Below, one piece after another: positions 28,954-36,336 of a stretch of 64,000 bases of DNA (positions within the stretch are counted from its first letter, which is position 1; each line of letters opens with the position of its first letter). The stretch spans positions 62,001 through 126,000 of the forward strand of contig JAEUHZ010000061.1 in the NCBI GenBank assembly GCA_016795205.1, written 5' to 3'. Origin of the DNA: Planctomycetota bacterium (GTDB taxonomy: Bacteria > Planctomycetota > UBA1135 > GCA-002686595). The notes beneath the pieces were generated by a model. It saw only the letters and a list, made by a program, of their open reading frames with translations. It was not told the origin of the DNA and did not search any database. Made by a program: the position numbers and the translations under genes.

Positions 28954-29852
28954 TCACCGGCACCTTCCTGGACGAGATCTCCCACGACATCGCCTCCGCG
29001 AACTGGGGGCCCGACGAGTGGCGGCGCGACTTCGCCTCGATGAAGGCCGACGGCATCGACACGGTCGTCCTGATCCGGGCCGGCTACAAGGACCGCGCGA
29101 CGTTCGATGCGCGCGTGCTGCGCAAGCTCCACCCGCACCTGATCGTGCAGGAGGATCTGGTGGCGTTGTTCCTGTCGCTGGCCGCCGAGCACGGCATGTC
29201 CCTGTGGTTCGGGAGCTACGACTCGGGCGAGTTCTGGCAGCAGCAGCAGCACCAGAAGGAGGCCGACCTGAACCGCGCCCTGGTCGACGAGGTCTGGGAG
29301 CGGTACGGCCGCAGCTCGGCCTTCCGCGGCTGGTATCTCGGCCACGAGATCGACGCGCGCGACGAGCACTCCCTGCGCGCCTTGGAGGAACTCTGCGGGC
29401 ACATCAAGGCCACCTCGGGGCTGCCGATCCTGATCGCACCGCGCCCCCGCGGCACGCAGCAGTCCCAGGCGTCGTTCACGCTGGAGCAGCACCGCCGCGA
29501 GTGGACGTCGCTCTGCGCCGAGCTGCGCGGCCGGGTCGACTGCGTGGCCTTCCAGGACGGCGGCGTGCCGTTTGCCCTGCTGCCCGAGTTCCTGGCCGTG
29601 AACGCCGAGCTGGCGCGCGCGAACGGCCTCGCGAACTGGTCGAGCGTCGAGTCCTTCGACCGCGACGTGCACGTCAAGTACCCGCCGATCGCCTGGCCCA
29701 AGCTGCGCTACAAGCTGGAGTGCGCGCTCGCGGCCGGCGTCTCGAAGCTGATCACGTTCGAGTACAGCCACTTCCTCTCGCCGCACTCGATGTACAGCTC
29801 GGCGCACGCACTGCACCGTCGCTATCGCGAGTGGCTGGCGACGCAGCGCTGA
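28950..29852 (+). CDS. DUF4434-type TIM-barrel protein (glycosidase-like)
   Basis: The 300-residue protein opens with I-T-G-T-F-L-D-E and then N-W-G-P-D-E-W...M-K-A-D-G-I-D-T-V-V-L. These are the strand-1 and strand-2 segments typical of DUF4434 proteins, a glycosidase-clan barrel. G-W-Y-L-G-H-E-I-D near residue 130 supplies a candidate acid residue. No signal peptide was seen, so it is probably cytosolic, like its partner. The ATG overlaps the GH38-like stop (ATGA), implying coupled expression and possibly a joint role in glycan breakdown. That role is inferred from context. Confidence 0.8.
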   Translation: MITGTFLDEISHDIASANWGPDEWRRDFASMKADGIDTVVLIRAGYKDRATFDARVLRKLHPHLIVQEDLVALFLSLAAEHGMSLWFGSYDSGEFWQQQQHQKEADLNRALVDEVWERYGRSSAFRGWYLGHEIDARDEHSLRALEELCGHIKATSGLPILIAPRPRGTQQSQASFTLEQHRREWTSLCAELRGRVDCVAFQDGGVPFALLPEFLAVNAELARANGLANWSSVESFDRDVHVKYPPIAWPKLRYKLECALAAGVSKLITFEYSHFLSPHSMYSSAHALHRRYREWLATQR

Positions 29853-29873
29853 CGGCCCGCGGCGTGTCGCGGC

Positions 29874-29890
29874 GCCCCCGTAGGGGGGGC
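29874..29890. terminator. Hairpin between convergent genes
   Basis: GCCCCC at 29874-29879 pairs with GGGGGC at 29885-29890 across a five-base loop, forming a compact stem shortly after the DUF4434 stop and before the convergent GHL10-type gene's stop. No T-run follows in either direction, so it may act as an mRNA end stabiliser rather than a classical terminator. Confidence 0.4.
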
Positions 29891-29967
29891 TGGCACTGCG
29901 CGGGCAGGCTGGCGTACGGCTCGGGAGCCGCGCTGGCGGCGCCCGCGCCATCGAGCGCGTACCCCGG

Positions 29968-31587
29968 CTAGTCGCGCCAGAGCGCGCCCGGCGAGCGCTT
30001 GCGGTCGAGGATCAGCACCGCGCGGCCCGCGACGAGCGGCCGCGCCTCGTCGGCCGCGGTGGAGAGCGACAGGCTGGTGGGGGCGCGGGCGCCCAGGCGC
30101 ACGTGCGCGACCTGCACCAGGCCGGGACGCGGGACGATGCGCTCGACGGGCTCGACGTCGGCGGATGCCGCGCAGGCGACGCGCGCGGGCAGCTCGACGC
30201 CGGCCGGGAACTCGACGTGGAGCGCGTACCAGCCGGCCGTGCGGGCCGCGAGCGAGTAGTGAACCTCCGCCGCGCCGGGGGCGGTCGCCCGCAGGTGGCC
30301 GCGCTCGCGGACGAAGCCCTGCGCGCCGCCGGCGGCCCGCGGCTCGCTCTCCGGCGCGACGGGGCGCCAGGTTCCGGCGCGGTGCGGCTGGCGCGCGCGC
30401 TCGGCATACGGTCCGGCGAGCAGCGCGCGGGCCAGTCGCCCGTCGTCGGCGCGCAGGCCCGCGAAATGGAACAGGACCTCGCCGTCGAAACCGCGCTCGC
30501 GGCCGTGCTCGACCAGCTTCACGAGCTCCGCCGGCGCGATGCGCCAGGAGCCCGACTCGATCAGGATCCCCGGGGCGTAGACCGTGCGCGAGTGACGCGG
30601 GATCAGCGCCCGCTGCTCGTCGGCGAGCCGCTGGTAGCTCTCGAAGTCACGCCGGTAGCACTGCGGGTGGAACAGGTCGACGAGCCCGCGCTCCAGCCAG
30701 GTCTTCGAGTCCTGCAGGTACTCGTCGAGTCCAGAGCGCCACGGGCTGGGGCTGGCCGAGTACAGCACGCCGTCGCCGCTCCCACGCACGTCGCGCGCGA
30801 GGCGCGCCAGGAAGTCGGTCAGGCGACCCGCCCGCCATTCGATCCAGCGCGGGTCGCCGGGGAGCGGGGGCGCGAGCCGACGCTCCTTGCGCCACAGCCC
30901 GGCGGTCAGCTCGTCGTAGCCGGCGGTCGAGGGCAGGGCCGGGAGCCGGTCGTCGCCCTGGACGCCGTCGACGTCGTAGCCGCGCGCGACCTCGAGCACG
31001 AGCCCCGCCACGAACTCCTGCACGGCCGGGTCGAAGGCGTTCATCCAGGCGAAGGCCTGTTTCGTCGCCACCCGGCCGTCGCGGTCCCGCGCGGCCCACT
31101 CGGGCTTGAGGTCGAGGAGCGGCGTGGGCTGCGCGGCGTTCGAGGCCGCGAACCCGTACTCGAACCAGGGGATCACCTCGATGCCGCGGCGGTGGGCCTC
31201 GACGAGGACCTCGGCCAACGGGTCGCGGCCGGCGTAGCGCGGGTCCTGTCGGACGCCGAAGGTCCGCTCGAGCAGTGCGCTCGGGTGCAGCGTGACGCCG
31301 CGGTACCAGACGTCGGGGAACACGACGTTGAAGTGGTGCCGCGCGAGGAACTCCAGGCCCTCGGCGATCGACTCGCGCGAGCGGAAGAAGTCCTCGTCGG
31401 CCGCCGCGATCCACACGCCACGCAGCTCGCGCGCGGCGCCAGCCTGGTTCGCGGGGGCGACCGAGGCTGCCGCGGGTAGGTCGGCGAGCACGACGCTCGC
31501 AGCGAGGAGCGCGGCAGCGCCCACCCGGATCTCTCGCCCCACGGGGTCGTTCGACGTGCTCATCGTGGATCGCGGCGCGGCCGGCAT
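29968..31587 (-). CDS. GHL10/DUF187-type glycosyl hydrolase-like exported protein
   Basis: The 539-residue protein has an N-terminal hydrophobic export segment (VGAAALLAASVVLADLP). Its barrel region opens with E-L-R-G-V-W-I-A, as in GHL10 (YddW-like) proteins. Other family marks are H-H-F-N-V-V-F-P-D-V-W-Y-R, P-W-F-E-Y-G-F, F-D-P-A-V-Q-E-F-V, and G-V-Q-G-D-D-R, where related proteins carry an acidic residue. The last ~130 residues form a beta-rich domain. Bacterial relatives are thought to act on cell-wall or surface polysaccharides. The ATG at 31587 directly abuts the ppa stop. ATG 31563 is an alternative start that shortens the leader by 8 residues. Confidence 0.85.
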   Translation of the reverse strand: MPAAPRSTMSTSNDPVGREIRVGAAALLAASVVLADLPAAASVAPANQAGAARELRGVWIAAADEDFFRSRESIAEGLEFLARHHFNVVFPDVWYRGVTLHPSALLERTFGVRQDPRYAGRDPLAEVLVEAHRRGIEVIPWFEYGFAASNAAQPTPLLDLKPEWAARDRDGRVATKQAFAWMNAFDPAVQEFVAGLVLEVARGYDVDGVQGDDRLPALPSTAGYDELTAGLWRKERRLAPPLPGDPRWIEWRAGRLTDFLARLARDVRGSGDGVLYSASPSPWRSGLDEYLQDSKTWLERGLVDLFHPQCYRRDFESYQRLADEQRALIPRHSRTVYAPGILIESGSWRIAPAELVKLVEHGRERGFDGEVLFHFAGLRADDGRLARALLAGPYAERARQPHRAGTWRPVAPESEPRAAGGAQGFVRERGHLRATAPGAAEVHYSLAARTAGWYALHVEFPAGVELPARVACAASADVEPVERIVPRPGLVQVAHVRLGARAPTSLSLSTAADEARPLVAGRAVLILDRKRSPGALWRD

Positions 31588-32211
31588 TCAGGCGCCCTGG
31601 GGAGCTGACGGGCCGAAGGCGGCGTGGTAGTCCTCGATGGCCGCCAGCACGATCGCTTGCGCGTGCTCGCGGCCGTAGGGCTCACCGACCTCGACCGGCG
31701 TCTCGCGGCCAGGCAGCGCCTTGTACGTGCGCAGGTAGTGGATCAGCCGCCGCATGAAGACCGGCGGCACGTCGCCGATCTCACGCACGTCCATCCACAG
31801 CTCGTCGCTGGAGAGGACCGCCACGAGCTTGTCGTCGGCCAGCCCGCCGTCGAGCATCGGAATGCCGCCGACGACGCGCGCCTCGAGCAGGATCTCGGAG
31901 CGCGAGATCGGCCGCTCGGTCAGCACCCACACGTCGAGGGGGTCGCGGTCCCCGCCCTCGGCGCAGGGCATCAGCGCGCCGACCCGCGATCCGCAGTACG
32001 TGCGCGGCACGAAGCCGTACGGCATCGGCGGCAGCGACGACGACGCCTGCGGACGGTCGGCCCGCAGGTAGCCCGTCTGCTTGTCGACCTCGTACTTCAC
32101 GCCATCGAACGGCGTGATCTCGATGAAGGCCGTGATCCGCTGCGGGATGTCGGGGCCGGGCTGCAGGCCATGCCAGGGGTGGGGACGCCAGGGGAAATGC
32201 TCGTCGCGCAT
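31588..32211 (-). CDS. ppa: Inorganic pyrophosphatase (family I)
   Basis: This soluble enzyme hydrolyses pyrophosphate and drives biosynthetic reactions. At 207 residues it is within the family range. The family I active site is visible: K-Y-E-V-D-K near residue 39, Y-G-F-V-P-R-T-Y near 65, and the metal-binding signature G-D-R-D-P-L-D-V-W-V near 87. The ATG at 32211 has no strong ribosome site. The gene abuts the GHL10-type gene downstream and follows the aromatic biosynthesis fusion gene by 45 bases, so the three may be co-transcribed. A direct pathway link is not evident. Confidence 0.94.
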   Translation of the reverse strand: MRDEHFPWRPHPWHGLQPGPDIPQRITAFIEITPFDGVKYEVDKQTGYLRADRPQASSSLPPMPYGFVPRTYCGSRVGALMPCAEGGDRDPLDVWVLTERPISRSEILLEARVVGGIPMLDGGLADDKLVAVLSSDELWMDVREIGDVPPVFMRRLIHYLRTYKALPGRETPVEVGEPYGREHAQAIVLAAIEDYHAAFGPSAPQGA

Positions 32212-32256
32212 GGCCGGACAGCGTAGCGCGCAGGCGGGTGCTCCAGGCCGCGCGGC

Positions 32257-34362
32257 TCAGAGCGTGCGGCCCACCGCGGCGACCACCGGCCCGAGCCGGG
32301 CCACGAGCTCGGCGACGTCCGCGGCGGCCAGCGCCTGATCCTTGTCGCACAGCGCCTCGGACGGGTTGGGGTGACACTCGACGATCAGGCCGTCGGCGCC
32401 GGCGGCGGCGGCGGCCAGCGAGAGCGCGACGACCAGGTCGCGGCGGCCGGCGGCGTGCGAGGGGTCGGCCAGCACCGGCAGGTGCGTGCGCGACTTCAGG
32501 ACCGGGATCGCGGACACGTCGAAGGTGTTGCGCGTCGCGGTCTCGAACGTGCGGATGCCGCGCTCGCACAGGATCACGCGCTGGTTGCCGCCGGCCAGCA
32601 CGTACTCGGCGGCCAAGAGCAGCTCCTCGATCGTGGCGCTCATGCCGCGCTTCAAGAGCACCGGGCGGCGTGCGCGACCGACCTCCTTGAGCAGCGCGAA
32701 GTTCTGCATGTTGCGCGCGCCGATCTGCAGCACGTCGGCCTGCTCGGCCACGCGCTCGACGTCCTCGGGGTGCAGGACCTCGGTCACGATCGGCAGCTCG
32801 TAGGCGCGGCCGGCCTCGCGCAGGTAGGCGAGGCCCTCGAAGCCCAGGCCCTGGAACGCGTACGGCGAGGTGCGCGGCTTGAACGCGCCGCCGCGCATCA
32901 GCGCCGCGCCGCAACGCTTGACCATCTCGGCGGCGGCCAGCACCTGCGCGCGGTTCTCGACGGCGCAAGGCCCGAGCGCCAGGACGAAGCGCGTGCCACC
33001 GACCGCGACGCCGCTGACGTCGACGATCGTGTCGGCCTGGCCCTCGCGGCGCGTGACGAGCTTCAGGTTGGGGTTCACCTTCTGCGCCGGACAGGCCGCT
33101 CCCGCCGGGGTCGTCGGCGCCGGCTTGGCTCCATCCGCCGCGGTCCCCGGAGCCGGGACGCCAGCAGCCGTCGGCGGCTCGGCGACCTCGAGCGGCACGC
33201 GTGCGCGGCCCGCGAGCTCCAGCCCCTCTTCGGCGCGGCGCGGGTAGCTGCCCAGCACCTGCAGGTGGTTCACGTGGGCGCGCAGGCCCTCGAGCGCCGC
33301 GGCCACGCGCGGCTCGTCGAGGTGACCCTGGAAGTCGACGTAGAACTGGTACTCCCAGGCCGCCTCGGGTCGCGGGCGGCTCTCGAGCTTCGTCAGGTTG
33401 AGCTCGTTGGCCTCGAAGACCTTGAGGCACTCGAGCAGCGCTCCATGGCGGTGATTCAGGGCGAAGGTCAAGGAGGTCAGCGCCGGCCGGCGCGGATCGA
33501 AGGACTCGCGTTCGCGCGCCAAGAGCAGGAAGCGCGTGATGTTCGTGGGCTGGTTGGCCACGTCGCGCCGCAGGACGACCAAGCCGTACTCGCGCGCGGC
33601 TTCCTCGGAGGCGATGGCTGCGACGTGCCGGTCGCCGTCGCGCGCGACGGCCTCGGCGGCGCCGGCCGTGTCGTGGAAGCTCTCGCTGCGCACGCCGACG
33701 AGGCCTTCCAGGAAGCGCGTGCATTGCATCAGCGCCACCGGGTGGCTGCGCACCACGCGCAGGTCTTCGGTCGATGCCCCGGGCAGGCCGAGCAGGCAGT
33801 GCTCGACGGACCAGACCTCCTCGCCGACGATCGTCATGCGCCGCGCTCCGAGCAGGTCGTAGACCTCGTCGATGCTGCCGGCGATCGTGTTCTCGATCGG
33901 CAGGAGCGCGTAGTCGATCTCGCCGGCCTCCAGCGCGTCGGCGACCGCCGCGAAGCCGCGGTAGCCGATGCGCTCGAGCCGCGCCACGTCGCGCGTGGCG
34001 AAGTGCTTCTGGGCCGCCAGGTCGCTGTAGGACGCCGGCACCCCCTGGTAGCCGACGCGGACGGCGCGCGGGCCGCCCTGCTTCATGGGCTCGAGGAAGC
34101 GCTCCTGGTCGCGCCGCGACCAGTTCAGGACCTCGCGCAAGACCCGTCCGGCGAAGTACGAGGACACGCCGTGCTCCTCGGCCGCGCGGGCCCAGGCGGC
34201 GAACAGCGCGCGCTCGCGCTCCTCGTCGCGCAGCGGCGCGGACGGGTCGCGTCCCTTGGCCGAGCCGATCGCGCGCACGGCTTCCAGGCGTTCGGCGAGC
34301 AGGCGCACGAGCTCGCGGTCGAGACGGTCGATGTCGGCGCGGGGCTGGGAGAGGGGATCCAT
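32257..34362 (-). CDS. pheA: Chorismate mutase / prephenate dehydratase / DAHP synthase trifunctional fusion
   Basis: Four modules occur in one 701-residue chain. Residues 1-90 are an AroQ chorismate mutase helix set (I-D-R-L-D-R-E-L-V-R-L-L-A-E-R). Residues ~100-285 are prephenate dehydratase, with T-N-I-T-R-F. Residues ~300-385 are an ACT domain (R-H-G-A-L-L-E, L-E-S-R-P) that senses phenylalanine. After a Pro/Ala-rich linker, residues ~430-701 are a type I-beta DAHP synthase: G-P-C-A-V-E, F-K-P-R-T-S-P-Y-A-F-Q-G-L-G, I-G-A-R-N-M-Q-N-F, D-P-S-H-A, and V-E-C-H-P-N-P. Every catalytic motif looks intact. One protein would thus perform the first shikimate step and two phenylalanine steps. The ACT domain could regulate both ends. 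It precedes ppa by 45 bases. Confidence 0.95.
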   Translation of the reverse strand: MDPLSQPRADIDRLDRELVRLLAERLEAVRAIGSAKGRDPSAPLRDEERERALFAAWARAAEEHGVSSYFAGRVLREVLNWSRRDQERFLEPMKQGGPRAVRVGYQGVPASYSDLAAQKHFATRDVARLERIGYRGFAAVADALEAGEIDYALLPIENTIAGSIDEVYDLLGARRMTIVGEEVWSVEHCLLGLPGASTEDLRVVRSHPVALMQCTRFLEGLVGVRSESFHDTAGAAEAVARDGDRHVAAIASEEAAREYGLVVLRRDVANQPTNITRFLLLARERESFDPRRPALTSLTFALNHRHGALLECLKVFEANELNLTKLESRPRPEAAWEYQFYVDFQGHLDEPRVAAALEGLRAHVNHLQVLGSYPRRAEEGLELAGRARVPLEVAEPPTAAGVPAPGTAADGAKPAPTTPAGAACPAQKVNPNLKLVTRREGQADTIVDVSGVAVGGTRFVLALGPCAVENRAQVLAAAEMVKRCGAALMRGGAFKPRTSPYAFQGLGFEGLAYLREAGRAYELPIVTEVLHPEDVERVAEQADVLQIGARNMQNFALLKEVGRARRPVLLKRGMSATIEELLLAAEYVLAGGNQRVILCERGIRTFETATRNTFDVSAIPVLKSRTHLPVLADPSHAAGRRDLVVALSLAAAAAGADGLIVECHPNPSEALCDKDQALAAADVAELVARLGPVVAAVGRTL

Positions 34363-34456
34363 GACCTCGGTCCATCGGCAGACGCAGGCCGCCCTCCGGA
34401 GCCGGAATCCGGATCCAAAGGTCCTGGGGGCCGGCCGGGTCGACCCGCCGGCTGCG

Positions 34457-35194
34457 TCAGCCCGCGCGCCGGGCCCGGCGCGCCGCGGCCGGGGGCGCCT
34501 CGGCCGCCTGCCCGCCGACCAATCCGCCCAGGTCCGCCAGGGAGGGGGCGACCAAGTACAGCTCCTGGGGTCGGTCGCTTTGGAAGGGCTCGCGCTCGGC
34601 GTCGCGCCGGCTGAACGCACGCCGGCGCACGCCGCCGGCATGCAGCGCGCGCTCCAGCTCGGCGATCGAGGAGGCCAGGCCCGCGCCCATGGCGCGCAGG
34701 TCGCCGTCCTGCCGCACGAGCCCGAACTCGATCGTGAACCAGTAAGCGCGCTCGATGCGGACGAGCTCCGCGTCGCTGGCGCCGTGCGCACGCGCGGCGA
34801 GCGCCTCGAGCACGCGCACGTAGCTGGCGCTGGCGAGCTGCGGCACGTGCCCGAAGAGGTCGTGGAAGGCGTCGGGCTCCGGCGTGTACTCCAGGTCGCG
34901 CGGGTGGCGGATCCAGTCGGGAGCCGGAAAGCGCCGGTCGCGGAGCAGCGCGAAGAAGTCGCGCGCGGGGATCAGACCCGGGACGGTCTCGATGCGCCAG
35001 CCGCAGACGCGGGCCAGCGAGCGGGACAGCGCGCCGTGGCGCGGCATCCGTGTCGGATCGAGGCCGGCGCGCTCCAGGCCATCCAGGAACTCGCGCGCCA
35101 TGCCGCGGCGCACGGCGCCCATCTGCCGCGCGACGAGCGTGCGCCAGACGAGGTCCCTCTCGCGGCGGGAAGCGCGGCGCGGCGCAGGGTGCAT
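34457..35194 (-). CDS. phhA: Phenylalanine-4-hydroxylase
   Basis: The enzyme converts phenylalanine to tyrosine using a pterin cofactor and non-heme iron. The 245 residues are the catalytic domain only, as in bacterial enzymes. The iron facial triad is visible: His111 and His116 in E-P-D-A-F-H-D-L-F-G-H-V-P, and Glu156 in Y-W-F-T-I-E-F-G-L-V. V-P-G-L-I-P-A-R-D-F-F near residue 72 matches the pterin and phenylalanine contact region. The start is ATG 35194. The gene lies directly upstream of the pheA fusion in the same direction. The pair could be a route from shikimate to tyrosine through phenylalanine. Confidence 0.93.
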   Translation of the reverse strand: MHPAPRRASRRERDLVWRTLVARQMGAVRRGMAREFLDGLERAGLDPTRMPRHGALSRSLARVCGWRIETVPGLIPARDFFALLRDRRFPAPDWIRHPRDLEYTPEPDAFHDLFGHVPQLASASYVRVLEALAARAHGASDAELVRIERAYWFTIEFGLVRQDGDLRAMGAGLASSIAELERALHAGGVRRRAFSRRDAEREPFQSDRPQELYLVAPSLADLGGLVGGQAAEAPPAAARRARRAG

Positions 35195-35265
35195 CCCCAA
35201 GCGTACCTCGCGCGAGTGGCGCTCGCGGACCCGGCTCGCGGTCGGGAAGTTCCTTCCGGCTCGTC

Positions 35266-36063
35266 CTAGGGCGCCTCGGCCCAGACCGTGTCGAGCGCCG
35301 CCCGCGCGCCGGTCGCGTGCTCGACGACCTCGTCGGCCAGCGCGCGGAAGTCGGCCGCGGCCGCGCAGCGCGGGTCGACCACCTGCACCGGAGCGCCCAG
35401 CGCCGCGCACTCGCGCAGGCGGACGCTGGCACGGATCGTGGTGTCGAACAACAGGCCGCCGAGCTGCGCGTGCATGCCCACGAGCAGCTCGCGCGCGATC
35501 CGCGCGCGGCGGTCGAACAGCGTGGCGACGGCGCGCACACGGAGCGGCCGTTCGCGCGTGCCCGCCGCGCGAGCCAGGAACGTGCGCGCGCGCAGCGCGC
35601 CTTGCAGCGCGAAGGCGCCGGACTCGACCACCAGGACGGCCGTGTCCGCCGCACGCAGGGCGTTGGCGGAGAGCACGCCGTCAGCGCGCGGCGGGCAGTC
35701 GAGCAGCGCCAGGTCGTAGTCCTCGCCCGCGCGCCACAGCGCTGCCGCGAGGCGCGACTCGGGCCCGATCTCGCGCTCGGCCTCGGCCTCGAAGTCGGCC
35801 AGCACCTCGGTGGCGGGCACCAGCGCGATGCGCCCGGGCGCCGCGACGGTCACGCCCTCGATCTCGCGCTCGCCGCGCAGGACCTCGAGCGTCGTGCGGT
35901 CCTCGTCCGGAGCGACGCCCAGCGCCAGCGTGGCGTGCGCCTGCGGATCCAGGTCCACGAGCAGCACGCGCTCGCCGCGCGCAGCGAGCGCTGCCGCGAG
36001 GTTGACCGCGGTCGTGGTCTTGCCGCAGCCGCCTTTCTGGTTCACGAACGCGAGGACGTGCAT
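35266..36063 (-). CDS. Lone ParA/Soj-family ATPase
   Basis: The 265-residue protein is a ParA-type ATPase with the deviant Walker A K-G-G-C-G-K-T-T-T at residues 10-18, then D-L-D-P-Q-A near 38. L-L-D-C-P-P-R near 125 is the Walker B region. There is no N-terminal helix-turn-helix and no parB beside it, which is more common for positioning or chromosome-associated ParA homologues than for partition operons. The start ATG 36063 leaves 71 bases between its stop and phhA. About 273 bases to the repeat-protein gene upstream show no recognisable element. Confidence 0.9.
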   Translation of the reverse strand: MHVLAFVNQKGGCGKTTTAVNLAAALAARGERVLLVDLDPQAHATLALGVAPDEDRTTLEVLRGEREIEGVTVAAPGRIALVPATEVLADFEAEAEREIGPESRLAAALWRAGEDYDLALLDCPPRADGVLSANALRAADTAVLVVESGAFALQGALRARTFLARAAGTRERPLRVRAVATLFDRRARIARELLVGMHAQLGGLLFDTTIRASVRLRECAALGAPVQVVDPRCAAAADFRALADEVVEHATGARAALDTVWAEAP

Positions 36064-36336
36064 GGCGTCGGGGCCGGCGCCGATCCTACGCGGAAGGCTC
36101 CGCGGGCGGCACCAGGGACGCGCGAGCTTGCCCGTCGAAGGCGCAGAAGTCCACGGCCCACCTGCGGGCGAGACCATGCGCTGCCTGCCGTGACGGTCGA
36201 TCGTGCCGTGTCGTGGACCTCGACCGACTCGAGCCGCGTGGTGAGCAAGGGCGCGGTCGTCCACCTCGGCCGCCGTCTTGCCCTGGCATGCGCAGTCCGC
36301 AGCGAGCGCGTTCGCGACCGAGCAAGCGGCCGGCGC

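Noticed and set aside
29853..29967. Possible small gene between the DUF4434 and GHL10-type genes
   Set aside because: The stretch is dominated by a hairpin and shows no start with a ribosome site or family-like peptide.
36064..36336. Possible parB or parS remnant between the ParA and the repeat protein
   Set aside because: No ParB motif in any frame, and no clear parS-like 16-base palindrome was seen.
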